Below are positions 25,425 to 37,981 of a DNA stretch of 64,000 nucleotides, one piece after another. Below the pieces are notes generated by a model. That model worked only from the letters and a program-made list of their open reading frames with translations. It did not search any database and was not told where the DNA came from. Each line of letters starts with the position of its first letter. The stretch's first letter is position 1. Origin of the DNA: Mansonella perstans (taxonomy: Eukaryota > Nematoda > Chromadorea > Rhabditida > Onchocercidae); the NCBI GenBank assembly GCA_037074765.1, contig JBAMDO010000185.1, positions 1 through 64,000 on the forward strand. Reading direction: 5' to 3'. Both the position numbers and the translations under genes were made by a program.

Positions 25425-27435
25425 AATCATCAGGAATGTAACGAACTATCCGCAACACCGGAAGAAAGACAATAACACATCTGAATTATGATAATTTTAA
25501 TGGAAGTAACAATGAAGCAATAACAGTAATAATAATAATAATGATACTATATTTTATCATTAAGATAAATTCAACTCAGGAAATCACATAGTCTTTTTTT
25601 TTTAACAAATTGGTCAAGTGTAAAACCAGAATTTTCCTTTACTTTCACTAACTTTGGGAAACAGAGAAAAAAAGTAAAAGGAAAAGAACAGACAGAATGG
25701 TGAAGAAATGAAACAAGGAAGCAAAGATATCAAAAATATTTTCATTCTAAAGGAAAAAAACAAATCATTTTAGGATGTACGATTTGCTGTAGTGCCCTTC
25801 CCCACATAGCATCCGGTACAATGATACAATGTTAATAAGAAAAAGGAAGAAAAAAAAAAAAATGAAAAATAAAACAAGAATTAAATGCCTGTCAAAAGTT
25901 AGAGCGGCAAGCAACAGTTGTCTGATGTCGAAAATTTTCTTTAAAATTTACAAATGATGAAAAAAGACAAAAAAAAAAAATACCTTTGCGCTATTTAACA
26001 ATTGAATGTTGTACATATTTACATAATTTTGCCACATTTGGACATGCTGTAATTTGTTGTGTATTTAATGCTTATAACTAACTGATCACAATTCAACGTT
26101 TACAATCTTTTGCAATTTAACAATACTCTCATATTTTGACAATCTATACTTCTCGATATTTTGACATATCTATTACTAAATGCAAAATTTTACACAGACT
26201 AAAAATATACAAATTTACAAGCGTTGAAGATTGAAAGATTTTTTCGAAACTCGTCAAAATGATTTGTTTTTGTAGCAAAAAAAAAAAAAAAAAAAAAAAA
26301 CTGCTTAGAAAAAAATTAGGAGATCAGGAGATCATCTCATATTTGCGATGATAAAAAAAATACGTGCTACTTTATTAGCAATATATGATGTTCACGTAAG
26401 GATGTACAAAGCCATGCGTAGAAAATTAACATCACGTATAAATACGAAAATTTCGGTATAACTATAGGAATAAAGAAATAACATTCAAATATCTTTTTTT
26501 GAAAGGAATCAATGATTGGCAATAGTTAATAGTATTTTCATTTCTTCTTTATTTTCTATTAATTTTTTTCATTTATCTATTTGAATATATATTGGAAATG
26601 AATGAAACAACAATTATTTATCAAATAATGCATATGTAATCAATTGCTTATTCATGTTAGAATCTTTTTTAAACTTCCTTACTATTTCAAACATGCAAAA
26701 ATCAAACCTTTAGCAATACTTACACTTAAAGTTCCATTGAACTTTCAAATTTACACCTTTATTTATGAAAGTTAACAAGATTACAATTGAAACGATGCAA
26801 TATAAAGTCATTTTTCGCGTCTTCTCATACTAGTTTAATATGAAAAATAATAAACCTAGGCCAGATAAGATCCTTCTTACCCATTCTCTTACTTTATTCT
26901 AGGCTAATCAAACTTTTGCAATAATTCCCATTGTTTCAACTCGATGGCCTATGAAATTTTACTGGTCTTTACGAAAATCTGTATGATTCATAACCGTTAA
27001 TCTTTGTTATTATTTTGTTAGAAAATTATTACTTACAGATAACGATTTGGTAAAATGGAACTGTTCACGTGGAACTGTCATTGATGTGAAATCATTATCA
27101 CCATTCACTTAAAATGCATGCAATTAATCATTTCATTATTTAGTTTGTAAGAAATTCATTGACTTATTTCAGAGATAAATAAATAAATGTCAACTATTTA
27201 TCAAGTTACATTTATATGTAATGAGATCTGGTCATATTGGCTAATTTTCATGTTGACAAAATGAACAAAAAAATTTGATAAATCAAATTTGAGAAGAAAC
27301 AACAATATTATCATCAATAAATTAAACTTTAATTTCACTTTCTGAAATTCTATAAATATCCATTTGTAGAAAATTCAAAAAAAATCAACTTTCATTATAA
27401 GTTACATTACAGTTTATTATAAATTCTGCTCAAAT
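25425..27435. other. Intergenic between sul-1 and the zinc-finger gene
   Basis: About 2 kb of AT-rich sequence between the sulfatase start and the 3' end of the next minus-strand gene. It holds long A runs (about 25 A near 26275-26300) and TTTATT at 27413-27418, which on the minus strand is AATAAA 18 bp past the zinc-finger stop codon and a likely polyadenylation signal. No open frame worth calling. It should contain the sul-1 promoter. Confidence 0.5.
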
Positions 27436-30400
27436 TCATTTCTTTCTAACTGTTTCTGTCCCACCGCCTTTTCTGGTAAGAGATGATTGTCTGGACATTA
27501 ATGTGGATTTTTTTTCCTTGCTATTAGATCGATGTGAATCTCTGAAAAATCAATTTTTCAAAGGTTATTATTTTTAGATTAGTATTCAATCATGATAATT
27601 AATTAATCATTTTGTTGATTTAAGTAAACCTACAAAATTGCTTACGATGAGTTTATTCGTTCTTGTTCCCGTTACATTACTCATTTGTGGAATGAATTTA
27701 TTGAATGAACGTCATGTAGCACAATTATTTCTCTTACAACAAACACTTTAATTATTTTAATTCGTTTTAATTACTTTAAGGAAATGTAATTATAATTGCA
27801 AATGAATGTGGAAGCAGATAACAAATGTGTACACCTGATAAGTAGTAATATTAATTGGAAATGCAGTGTATTACTTCTAATGGTGTATATATATATATAT
27901 ATTTTTTAATTAAGTTATATTAATTATGTATTTCGCTCTATATCACACGGACAAATAATTGACAATTGTTCAAGAAATTATTGATGAATTTTTGAAAATA
28001 TTTCAAAATAAATAAGTGTAATTAACATACATTCTTGATGAACTTCTCTCTCTTCGTTGATCATTTCCAATACTATTATTAGTATTTGATCGTTGTAGTG
28101 ATTCAGATCGTTGCGAAGAAAAGCTTAAACCACGTTCTGGTATTGCCCGTTGGCAGTTACTTTTCTTCGATGTCATTTTACTATTATGATTTAACCGTGT
28201 ATTATTCAATCGATTACAATCATTAGCTTCTGATCCGACCACCGTTATATTAGACTGTCGTGATCTTATCTTTTGCACCTAAATTTACGACATTAGTATT
28301 GGTAACTATTTCAAAAATTTTTTTCATTTATCCTGGAAAAAACTTTTTTATATCATTATTTATAAATAGGAGTTTTACATTATAAATTATCGTAGGTGGG
28401 AAATTGATCCTGAACAGAAAAAAAGGATAAAACAAATGAGCTATTTAAATTGTGCCAATTGTCATCCTTATTTTTTGTCGCAAAATATTTCAAAAAGTAT
28501 TGCAAAACTTCAGAGCCACTGCAGTTTATCCCGATGAAATTCATTTAATTTGGAATAACAATTTTAGTATTATTTCCAATTTGATTTCAATATGTTTCAA
28601 AATTTCACTTCTTTTCCTATGCTAATTAACATCATTATTCGGACCAAATAGAGAAAAAATGCATTTTAAATCTTATTAAATTAATGGAAACGAGAAATTT
28701 TGACTTATTTACCTTTATTGGTCCTTTTTTATCTTGTTGTGTTTTGCAAAATGGAATATGCCGCTCTGCGGCCATTTCATTAAAAGTGCGGCTGCAGTAT
28801 TCGCATTTGATGTAATCTAAAATACTTAGCATGCGTGTTTCCTATTTTATTATTAAATGTATTAACAAAATTGGAAAATCTTTCTTGCTAATCATTTCAA
28901 TTGGAGTTAATATCAAAGAACAAAAACAAAAAGCACATATATAACTTAGGTAAAGAATATTCAAACTATATTTCTAAAATTTATAAAATAAAGACAAAAG
29001 TCTTTTTTTCTTTTAAATTAAATTATCAGCATTATTTATTGATTTATTATGCAAACAATATGAATTATCAGTGTAGCATGAATTAATGAATACAACTGTT
29101 TCTTTTAACCAAAAATACGGTATTCAAATATATTTAAAAAATAAAAACAAACTTAATTTGTTTCTATTTTAAATGAATGGTTTGTTTTTTTTTTTCGACC
29201 AAAGTTTTACTATTTATCATGGCTTGAACAGAGCAAAATTTAAGCAAACACACTAAATAAAATTAATTTTATTACCTTTTACAGCTAAATTTGAGCAATT
29301 TACTGCAATCAACTACTGGTTAACTGTCAATTTTTACTTAGGCTGCTGAATCGTTGTGCAAGTTTTCTGTCAAGTTCTTAAACAAATTTGAAAGAACTTT
29401 TGCAGAATTAAAATGAAAAATGAAAAAATTCCAAAATTTCATTGTTAACATTTAGAAAAAAGAAAGAAAAAGCCAGACTTCTGAGAAATGCTTGAGGAAT
29501 AAACGTGAAATATTTGTAACATTTGCTGAAATTCAGGACTTATCATTCAAAAATATTTGGGAAAATTATTTGGAGTAACAGATACAAGAAACCGTCAAAA
29601 ATATTAGTTAAATATTGGAAATGATACTAATTAAATATTAGAAATGACAAATGCACTAATAACTAATAAGATCATTTTCAAGAACGATATTTAATGACTA
29701 AAATATAAAATGCTTAAACCACCGTTTGAATCATTAAATTATCATTTTTATTAGTTTGATTATTGTACTTGATAGAATTCAAATTTAAGTTTGATCTGAG
29801 ACAACAAATTATTGAAGAAATTGAAATAGTTGTATTATTACCTTTTCACTTATTGAAAATTAAAAAAAAGAAACATATAATGAATTCATTTTTTTATCTA
29901 ATTGAAGGATGAAGTTCATAATATTGGAAAATTGCTAATTAATACTTGCCAAATATTTAAACTTGAAGTTTAATAAATCATTTTACTCTTAACCTTTTGG
30001 TGGTGATATTTTTGGCACCGACGGAAAAGGTACATTGATATGAGTTGGATAATCAACCTGTTTAGATGCGGACATAGCATTAACGAATGCTTCATGTTTT
30101 TCACGCCAACTTGTTTTAGGCCTTGGAAACATGCCACCAAGCTGTAATTAATTAATCAAATAATTCAAGCCCGATACATCTAGAACAGATATGAAAAAAC
30201 CAAAAATTTTTCAGAAAAAAAGGAAATTTAAAATTTTATAAATTGCTTTCGTTTTTCCATGTTAAAAATTTTAGAAACCTGAAAAGTTTCTGCTTTTGAA
30301 TGCTATGTATAATACATTTTTTTCAATATAAAAAAGTTTCTATAGCAAACATTTTTCCCTTTTCCGGTTTTTTCTCTGTCTTCCTATCACTTGACCAATA

Positions 30401-31735
30401 ATACATATCCTCGATCAGTGAGTGCTATGCATCTGATAGATGGTGATATGATTGCGTTCAGGGTGTAATATTTTAGTCGTACATATGGTTCGATTTAAAC
30501 TAATAGATTTGACATGAATAAAGCAATTTTTATTAATAATTCTTGATTGTTTGACTTGTAAATGGCTAACCTTTTCGCGTTCTTTTCGAGCATTTAGAAC
30601 ATTATCAATCGTGATATCTGATCCGGTTGCTCTTTGCTTGCCAGAATCAAAGACTTTCCGTTTCTCTTTTGCCATTTTTCGGCATACTAATTCATGTTTC
30701 AACTGAATAATTCTTTTAAGCAGTTAATTGTTAAATTAGTCCAGCAATAGTTTAATTATTTATTTGATTTAATTAAATTGTTAATCTCACCCTTGCTTCT
30801 CAGTCGTATTACTCGTCACTTTTTAAATTTATCTTCGATTTTACAAATGAAAATGATTTTATTCGGATTTAATTAAATTAAAAAATGGTAAATATTCATA
30901 ATTGAAAGCGATATTCCTAAATTTTCTCTTTCTTCAAAATAAATACTATTGAAGTTTGGATTTTTCAATTTATGAAATCATCAAATATTTGTTTGTGAGA
31001 AACTTCGAACTTTCAACATTTTTTACTTTATTATTAATCAGTTTCAAAATATTCCACGATATGAACTATTTATTTGAATCCATAAATAATTTGCATTTTT
31101 CTTGATTAAAGCAAAAAACTATAATAATTAATCTAACAAATCTATGTGAAATATTACTCTACATTAATTAATACTTACCAGACTATTGTTAACAAAATTG
31201 CGTCCGCAAATTTCACACGGATATACTTTTTCATTTTCACCTGGTAAGGTAGCTAAAATAAAATAGTCTCTTATTTATCATCAATTTTACATCGCAAAAA
31301 TTTCCCGTGTTAAAACTGAAGTGAACGAAAAGATTAATTAGCCTATGAAGAGTAAGTAATAAAATGAATGAAAAGTTTAAAAATGAAACAGCTTCAAGTG
31401 CAAAATTTTTTTTCCATTTTTTTCAAAAAACTTAAACGATTGATTCACTAATAAATAATCGATGATACACTCTGAAAGTACAAGAGATGTTGTTTTCTCT
31501 TTTTTGTTGTACAACCTAAGGTATCATGTGATATTATTTTAATACAAGGTACTACGTAAAACTATTTTAATCTAAAGTATTAGTAAAACTATTTCAAAAC
31601 AACAAATAAAAAAGAAAAACTGAACTGAAATAAAGTTAGTAAATAAGGGTCAGTTACGTGAAATAAAAATCGCTAAGTAATAATGCAAAAGCAACGTAAC
31701 AAATTAAAAATGAATTTAAAAATGAACTTACCCAT
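27436..31735 (-). CDS. ZC2HC1-type protein with two C2HC zinc fingers
   Basis: Seven exons in phase: 31732-31735 (only ATG plus one base), 31179-31252, 30571-30702, 29994-30141, 28713-28816, 28031-28278, 27436-27541, giving 271 residues. Two small zinc fingers with identical spacing, C-x2-C-x11-H-x3-C, lie at about residues 14-33 (CEICGRNF ... HELVC) and 124-143 (CEYCSRTF ... HIPFC). They are separated by a basic segment and a conserved RPKTSWREKHEAF-like piece. The C-terminal third is Ser/Arg/Asn-rich and probably disordered. This matches the ZC2HC1/FAM164 family in finger spacing and layout; the molecular role of that family is poorly known. The four-base first exon is unusual but its phase is demanded by exon 2 and its donor is a perfect GGTAAGT. 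The gene is divergently paired with the membrane-protein gene that starts at 31857. Confidence 0.85.
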
Positions 31736-31856
31736 TTCTTCGATTAATTATAAAGTGTTTGGGAAATTTATAATAGGCGAAAACAGAGTTTGAAACTATT
31801 AGTTTGAGACGAAGTTAGACAAATCTAAGTGTAACTATGGGAAACATCCACCAAGT
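31736..31856. promoter_or_regulatory. 121-bp head-to-head promoter region
   Basis: Between the start codons of the minus-strand zinc-finger gene (31735) and the plus-strand membrane-protein gene (31857) there are only 121 bases, so both must share promoter sequence or be trans-spliced very near their starts. No TATA box or named factor site is obvious. The call rests on gene positions, and on the membrane-protein model being real. Confidence 0.4.
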
Positions 31857-33505
31857 ATGAAAAAGCGCGTTGCTAAGCGCATATTGCTATTCATTGTACC
31901 ACGATTTATCATCAATATAATTGTAATCATTATTTCGTATATCCAAATATTGAAATTTTACAAATCTCCGATGATTGCAGTACTGACGTTCTCGCATCAA
32001 TTTATCGTCAATTTAATTTCAGTTGCTGAGCTTTTAATAATTTTCAAATCGTTATTGATATTTGTTGCTTTGCTTTCGAATAAAATACGTATAAAAAAAC
32101 TTCATACAGAACAAACTGCATAAAAATTTTTTTTTGATACCCATAAGATAATAAATTAAGTAATTACGACTGGTTAATATTACCGGCATTTAATTTAAGT
32201 TGTGATTTCATTATATTATTAAAAAATGAAGCAAAAAACAAAATTTCAAATTATTTTTTATTTCTTAATCTAATATTAATTTGCATTTTTTTGGAGAAAA
32301 AGAATGAAGCAGTTCAGTTATTTAGATTTTCAATTGTAAATTAAAAAGTTTAGATTGAGCGAATGTACTTTCAAAATTACTTCATAATTTTTATCGATTG
32401 AAATTTATTCACTGTGCAACTAAGTATTTTACTGCATTTCATTGTGGAATTGATTATATATGCATTTCTTTACCTAAGTTTGCCAGCCTATTCCGCTCTT
32501 TCTGGCTAAGCCTACCCCATTCTTTTCGGCTAAAATACATACACTAATAAAACACACTTATGGTTTTTTTTTTTACCAGAATCAAATTTTCCAATTTCGT
32601 TCTTAACTTTTAAAAAAAATTTTTTAAAATATTTTTTTGAAATAACTGAATTATTTAATATCTTCAATGCTAGTTACATTTAGGTAATGGATGATTTAAT
32701 TATTACTATGTAGAATAGAGAACAATAAATTAGCGGATAATTTACTACGACATGGATTACAATACCAGCGTGTATTACGAATTACGATAATTTAATATAA
32801 AGCAGCAGTTTGTGTTACCTTTGCCATCGTTGCATTAACAACTGCACGAGTAATTTATTTTAGTTGCTATATAGTGTTTATACGGTAATAGGAAATTTAA
32901 TATAAACGGTTAGACTGATTCATCCAAAAATAAAGGCATCACAAATACGAGATTGTTTCGAGATATTTGATTTGCAAAAAAAAATTTTCCTCTTTTCACA
33001 TGATAATTTCTATGAAATTTTACTATGCCAAGTGTTTTAGAAATACAGCGATCATTTTTCTGGATTTTAAAGCAGGCTATACAAGTAGCCAACTGATTAA
33101 TTGATTAGTTCTTCTATGATAATTTAAACCACAAACAATTAAACCAGCTATTACATTTAACAATATAAAATTTTTAACAGATCCAGACATCAGACAAAAT
33201 CCTCACATACTTCTGCATTAGATGTTATCTTATATGAGTACGTGAAGCAACTAAAAGATTTGAAGTCAAACAACTCTGATCTTGGATTATGGTATGTAAG
33301 CCATAGTCTTTTCACTTTTTTGGTGAATAATTATTAAAGGCATATTTTAAAATAGAACTCATATCATAAAACTTAATCAATTCAAGCATCCGTTTCACAT
33401 GTTAAGAAAGATTCACCTTTTTTTTTAAATGAATTTTGAAATTTCAGGATAAAAATTCTCGAAAGAAATGTTACACTATATTTTACTAAACATATGTCAA
33501 AGTGA
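31857..33505 (+). CDS. Small multi-pass membrane protein, four exons, unrecognised
   Basis: I assembled four exons whose phases all agree: 31857-32088, 32806-32884, 33181-33291, 33448-33505, giving 159 residues and a TGA stop. Acceptors are AAGCAG, TTTTTAACAG and AATTTCAG; donors are CGTATAA, GGTAATA and GGTATGT. The protein starts MKKRVAKR and has three hydrophobic segments in exon 1 (about residues 9-30, 40-55, 57-75) and a fourth in exon 2 (VCVTFAIVALTTARVIYF). A hydrophilic Lys/Ser-rich tail in exons 3-4 follows (RHQTKSS, KQLKDLKSNN). I do not recognise the family. A possible variation of one residue exists at the CAGCAG acceptor of exon 2. An alternative is that the exon-1 frame, which stays open to 32123, is chance and exons 3-4 belong to something else. 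Confidence 0.5.
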
Positions 33506-34210
33506 GCAATTTGCATCTGAACTATCCACAAATATATCATCAGTTGTATCTTTATATTTTACAATGCATCAATCATATTGATCGTTTTCTCCCTTTCATT
33601 TCAAAATTTAGCACAATTTTCTGCTAACTTCCAAACGATCTATAATCAAACGGTAATTAGCAAAATTTCGAATGATTTATCTTAGAATACGTTTAAAAAA
33701 TTATGACTGGAACTTGACAATAGTGAAATTAAGAAGAAGCATTAATGAGTAATGATTTAAGATTGCTGTGATGAAAAACTTTTTCTAATTAATCGATGTG
33801 CAATCAAATTCGATATGGAGGCAAGCATTATTGACTTTAGCTAAAGTCGACATGTATTGCATGTAGTGGATGAAAACGGTGAAAATGAAGGATAATAATA
33901 ATTCAAATGTGCCACTTGCTACGATAATTTTGTTAGAACACTCTTTGTGCGAAAAAAAAATTTTTTATTACAAATATTACAAATAAGTTGAGGAATACGC
34001 ACAAAAAAATGAAACAGAATGATTTTTTTTTCTAATACACTACTCGAAAATGTTTAAATGCTGACTATCCATAAATTGTGTTTCATGTCACATGCACATA
34101 ACATTCTATTGTTAGCATTATTTCATAACATTATTATCTCTCATATCATTAACATAAATAGGTGATTTATAAATTTCAAACAGTAACAAACTTCTTGACC
34201 ACCTAAATAT
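33506..34210. other. Intergenic, convergent gene ends
   Basis: About 700 bases between the 3' end of the plus-strand membrane-protein gene and the 3' end of the minus-strand phosphoglycerate kinase gene. AT-rich, no open frame with recognisable content. Confidence 0.5.
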
Positions 34211-37200
34211 TTAAGCTGGAGAAAGCGCATCAACACCAGGAAGCACTTTTCCTGAAATATAGCATTAATTGAAATTTGAAATGTTTTCCTCCGCTGTGTT
34301 TGAAAAAGATGGATAAAAAGCATTAATAACAAATGGCTACCAATTTTTTCTAAAGTTGTCATCCTTTATGTCGTTACTATGAAGAACTGATTATTTGTAC
34401 AAGATAAGCAATACAAAGAAAAAAAATATGTGTGACTTTGAAATAATACATGAAAAATATCTGTGACTTTGTGGAACATAAGTGATGATCTGTGCTAAGC
34501 AAACTAAGCATATGACAACATTTTATCATGAGAAATTTTCCAAAACATCCAAGGAGACGTACTTACCAACATCAGAACCAGATATCTTCACTAATCAAGA
34601 GGAGATAAAATACTTACCTTCAAGCAATTCCAAACTTGCACCACCACCAGTACTAACGTGGCTAACTTTGTCACCAGTTTTCCATTTCTTGCAACATGTT
34701 GCCGTATCACCACCACCTTTAACATTCAAACTATGGTAGTGTACAGCTTATCTGAGAAAGGTAAAACATAATTTTCGGAACGTTGCATAAGGGTAAATGA
34801 AATATAACAATTAAGAATGAAAATAGTAACCGATGATAGTAACAGCACCCTTGGCGGTAACATCAACAACAGCATCCATTACAGCTTTTGTTCCTTTCGA
34901 GAAATTGTCCCACTCGAAAACACCCGCTGGCCCGTTCCAAACAACAGTTTTTGCACGTCCCACAACTTCAGCAAACTGCTTAGCTGTTTCTGGTCCAATA
35001 TCAAGACCCATCCATTCATCTGGAATACCTGACTTCAGATCTGCTGTCTTGAAGTGAGCATCCTGAAAAAAAAAAAAAAAAAAAAAAAAACAGCAGATTT
35101 GATTTGTTCAAAGTATGAAATTATCTGAAAAACTTTTGAAAGAATACTATTGACTTTTTAAGGCACTTGTCATTGTGGAATGAAACAAAAAGTCAATACT
35201 TCTTTGAAATCGTCAGCAATAACGAAATCAATTGGCAAATGTATTTTCACGCCCTTCTGTTTCGCTTTATCCATCAGTTCATTCACTATTTTAGCACCCT
35301 GCAATAAAATTTTATTCCTATCAGCTATAGGACAATATATCAAAGTAGCTCAAATACTGTGTATAGTGTTCTCAACAATACTCAAAATACATGGCTTACA
35401 TTAACAGCATCGTTTTATTGATTCAGTGCAGTTATATTCAAATTACATTACTTAAACCTACTTACTATACTGCTTATGATGTTACAAAGTTATTTCAACA
35501 AGCAAGTGTCGCAATTTTAAATTGAAATGTGTGTATACTACTAAAAATTAAAATTCTGAAGTGATAAAATGAGAAAACATAACAGCAAAAGTTCAACATA
35601 AAATACATGGCCACTGCCTACAAAGTACCTTAATTAACTGATTACCTCTGTGTCAAAAAGTGATTTTCCAATATTGATGTTGTTGATAACTTTCAAAAAC
35701 GTGTAGGCCATTCCGCCACCAATGATCATTTCATTAACCTGTTTAAAAAAGATAAAAGTGACTGACTACTTCAAATAAAACATCTTCATTTTTATACTTA
35801 TCTTTTCGTAAAATAATTTTTTTTTTTCAGCAATCATGTTTCCACTGAGATTTTAATATTTTTGTGGACCTTAACAGCAAAAAGAAAATTCTTCATTTCA
35901 ATTTATATCATAATGAGCAGAAACTACAAATAAATAATCATTTTCCATCAAAAGAAGTCGACAACACTTCCACGAAAACTAAATAAAAACTCGGTCCATC
36001 AACGATGGGGAAATTTAATTTGCCATTTTCGACATAATCCGCATCTATCCAAAGAGTATAAAAAAGTGTAAAATGAAAAGAAAAAAAAACGTTAGGATTA
36101 CAAAACTGCTTAACAGTTAATTCATTTAAAAACAACCTAGACAAGTGAACTGCAACAAAGAAAAGTACTTCAACATTACTTTATCTAGAAGATTGCGAAT
36201 AAGTTGAATCTTGTCAGCCACTTTAGCACCACCTAAAATTGCCAGAAATGGTGGGACAGGATTATCCAGAGCTTTTGCAAAATAGTCTAACTCTTTCTTC
36301 ATCAGAAAACCGGTAGCACGTTTGTCCAATTTGACACCAACCATAGAGCTCAAAACAACGGAATGATTAAATTTTGCAACATAAAATTTAACTGTTTAAG
36401 GAAAAATGACTGACGTATCCAACAATCATGCTTTTTCAATAAACTTTTTTTTAAACAAAAATCAAATAATTTGAAGATGAATGGGGTGAAAAATAATCTG
36501 ATTCAAAAAACTATTGCATAATGTTTGACTGAAATTAAAAACGTGGTCTAAAACAAATGACTAAAAATGTACCTTTCTTCCCAACAAACAATGCTTCAAG
36601 ATGAGCTGTTATACAACTTACAGATGAGAAAGGATGCATTCACTTGAATTTGTAAATAAAATTATTCCATTTGTATACAACATAGCAAAGCAAAATTTAC
36701 CTGTGCGCACGATGTGCAGTACCAAATGCATCATTCACATACACATCGCCATGTTTTGTCAGAGATGCACGAAACTTGTCGATATCAGCTTGTGATGCCT
36801 TCACCTTAAATTAAATGATAAAACTGGAAACTAATTGTAACTAACGCAACTATTCACCAACTATTTGAAATGACGGTAACAACAATTCAAATATACTTAG
36901 ATAATAACAATTATATCCAGCTGATCAATTTCAATGTATCCATACAATTAATTCTAGAAATGCAAAAAGAGAACTGAATAATCTATACATTCCGCCACAA
37001 ATTTATTCAATGAATGGATTAAGCAAAGTAAATCTGATAAGCTGAATGAACGATCAACGCAGATCAAACAGTCAAAAAAATGCAACAGTAAAATATTTTT
37101 TGATTACATTCTAAATAATCATACCTTTTCACCTTTCTCATTTACACCTTTTCCTTCCTCTTCCAAATAAAATCGAAGATTTTCAAGCAAAATAACGCTG

Positions 37201-37981
37201 CCGGGAGCAGGATCAGCTGTTGCTTTCTCGGCTTCTGATCCAACACAATCATGAACAAATAAGACATCCCTGCAGAAAATATCAAAAATATTTCTTTTAC
37301 ACTACTCCTAAAACTGATTTATCATTTTTTGAATAAACTCGAATAACCAGTAATAAACAAACATCTTGACTGCTATTTTTTTCTGCAAATTTATAAACAA
37401 ATCCTATTATTGCTTACTTGCCGAGAACGCTTTTCAGTTCTGCTGCAACTGGCTCCAAAGTGAATTCCATCTTTTTCATCCCATCTGGACGTCCCAAATG
37501 TGACATCAGTATGACAGCTTTTGCACCATGATCCAGCGCATGCTGCAACAGCAACAGTGAAATGCTAGGAGAAAATTTTGTGACAATTCCTTTTTTCATT
37601 TCTTTCTGCTATTTCCTTTTGTTCATTTTTTTTTTTTTTTAGAATTATTTCTTTCTATTCGTTTCTCTTTCAACTTTTCATCAATGAAATTAAACTACAC
37701 ACCAAAAATTCCCTGCGCAAAGTAAAGTAAAAGAAAAAACACTGGAAAAATGCGGATATATTGATAAAAAGCATATTAATAGATAACAAAAAAAAAAAAA
37801 AAATTAATGTTAATAATCAAAAAAACCACTTTAGACTTACCTTAATAGTTGGTACTGCAGCCGTAATGCGTTGATTATTCGTAATTTTGCCATCTTTGAG
37901 TGGTACATTAAAATCGACCCGAATTAGGACTCTTTTACCCTTCAGATCCAATTTATCAATCGATAATTTATTCAGTGTCAT
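34211..37981 (-). CDS. pgk-1: Phosphoglycerate kinase, complete
   Basis: Ten exons in phase: 37841-37981, 37418-37542, 37125-37269, 36701-36804, 36180-36348, 35646-35738, 35200-35298, 34831-35062, 34618-34716, 34211-34251, giving 415 residues, the usual eukaryotic length. It transfers phosphate from 1,3-bisphosphoglycerate to ADP in the cytosol (glycolysis). Visible signatures are [11 protein letters not shown] and the 3-PG-binding Arg region, [59 protein letters not shown], the nucleotide loop [12 protein letters not shown], and [16 protein letters not shown] near the end. The last exon has only 41 bases and ends in a short C-terminus typical of the family. No broken motif is seen. Its neighbour upstream on the same strand is phosphofructokinase, another glycolytic enzyme. 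Confidence 0.97.
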
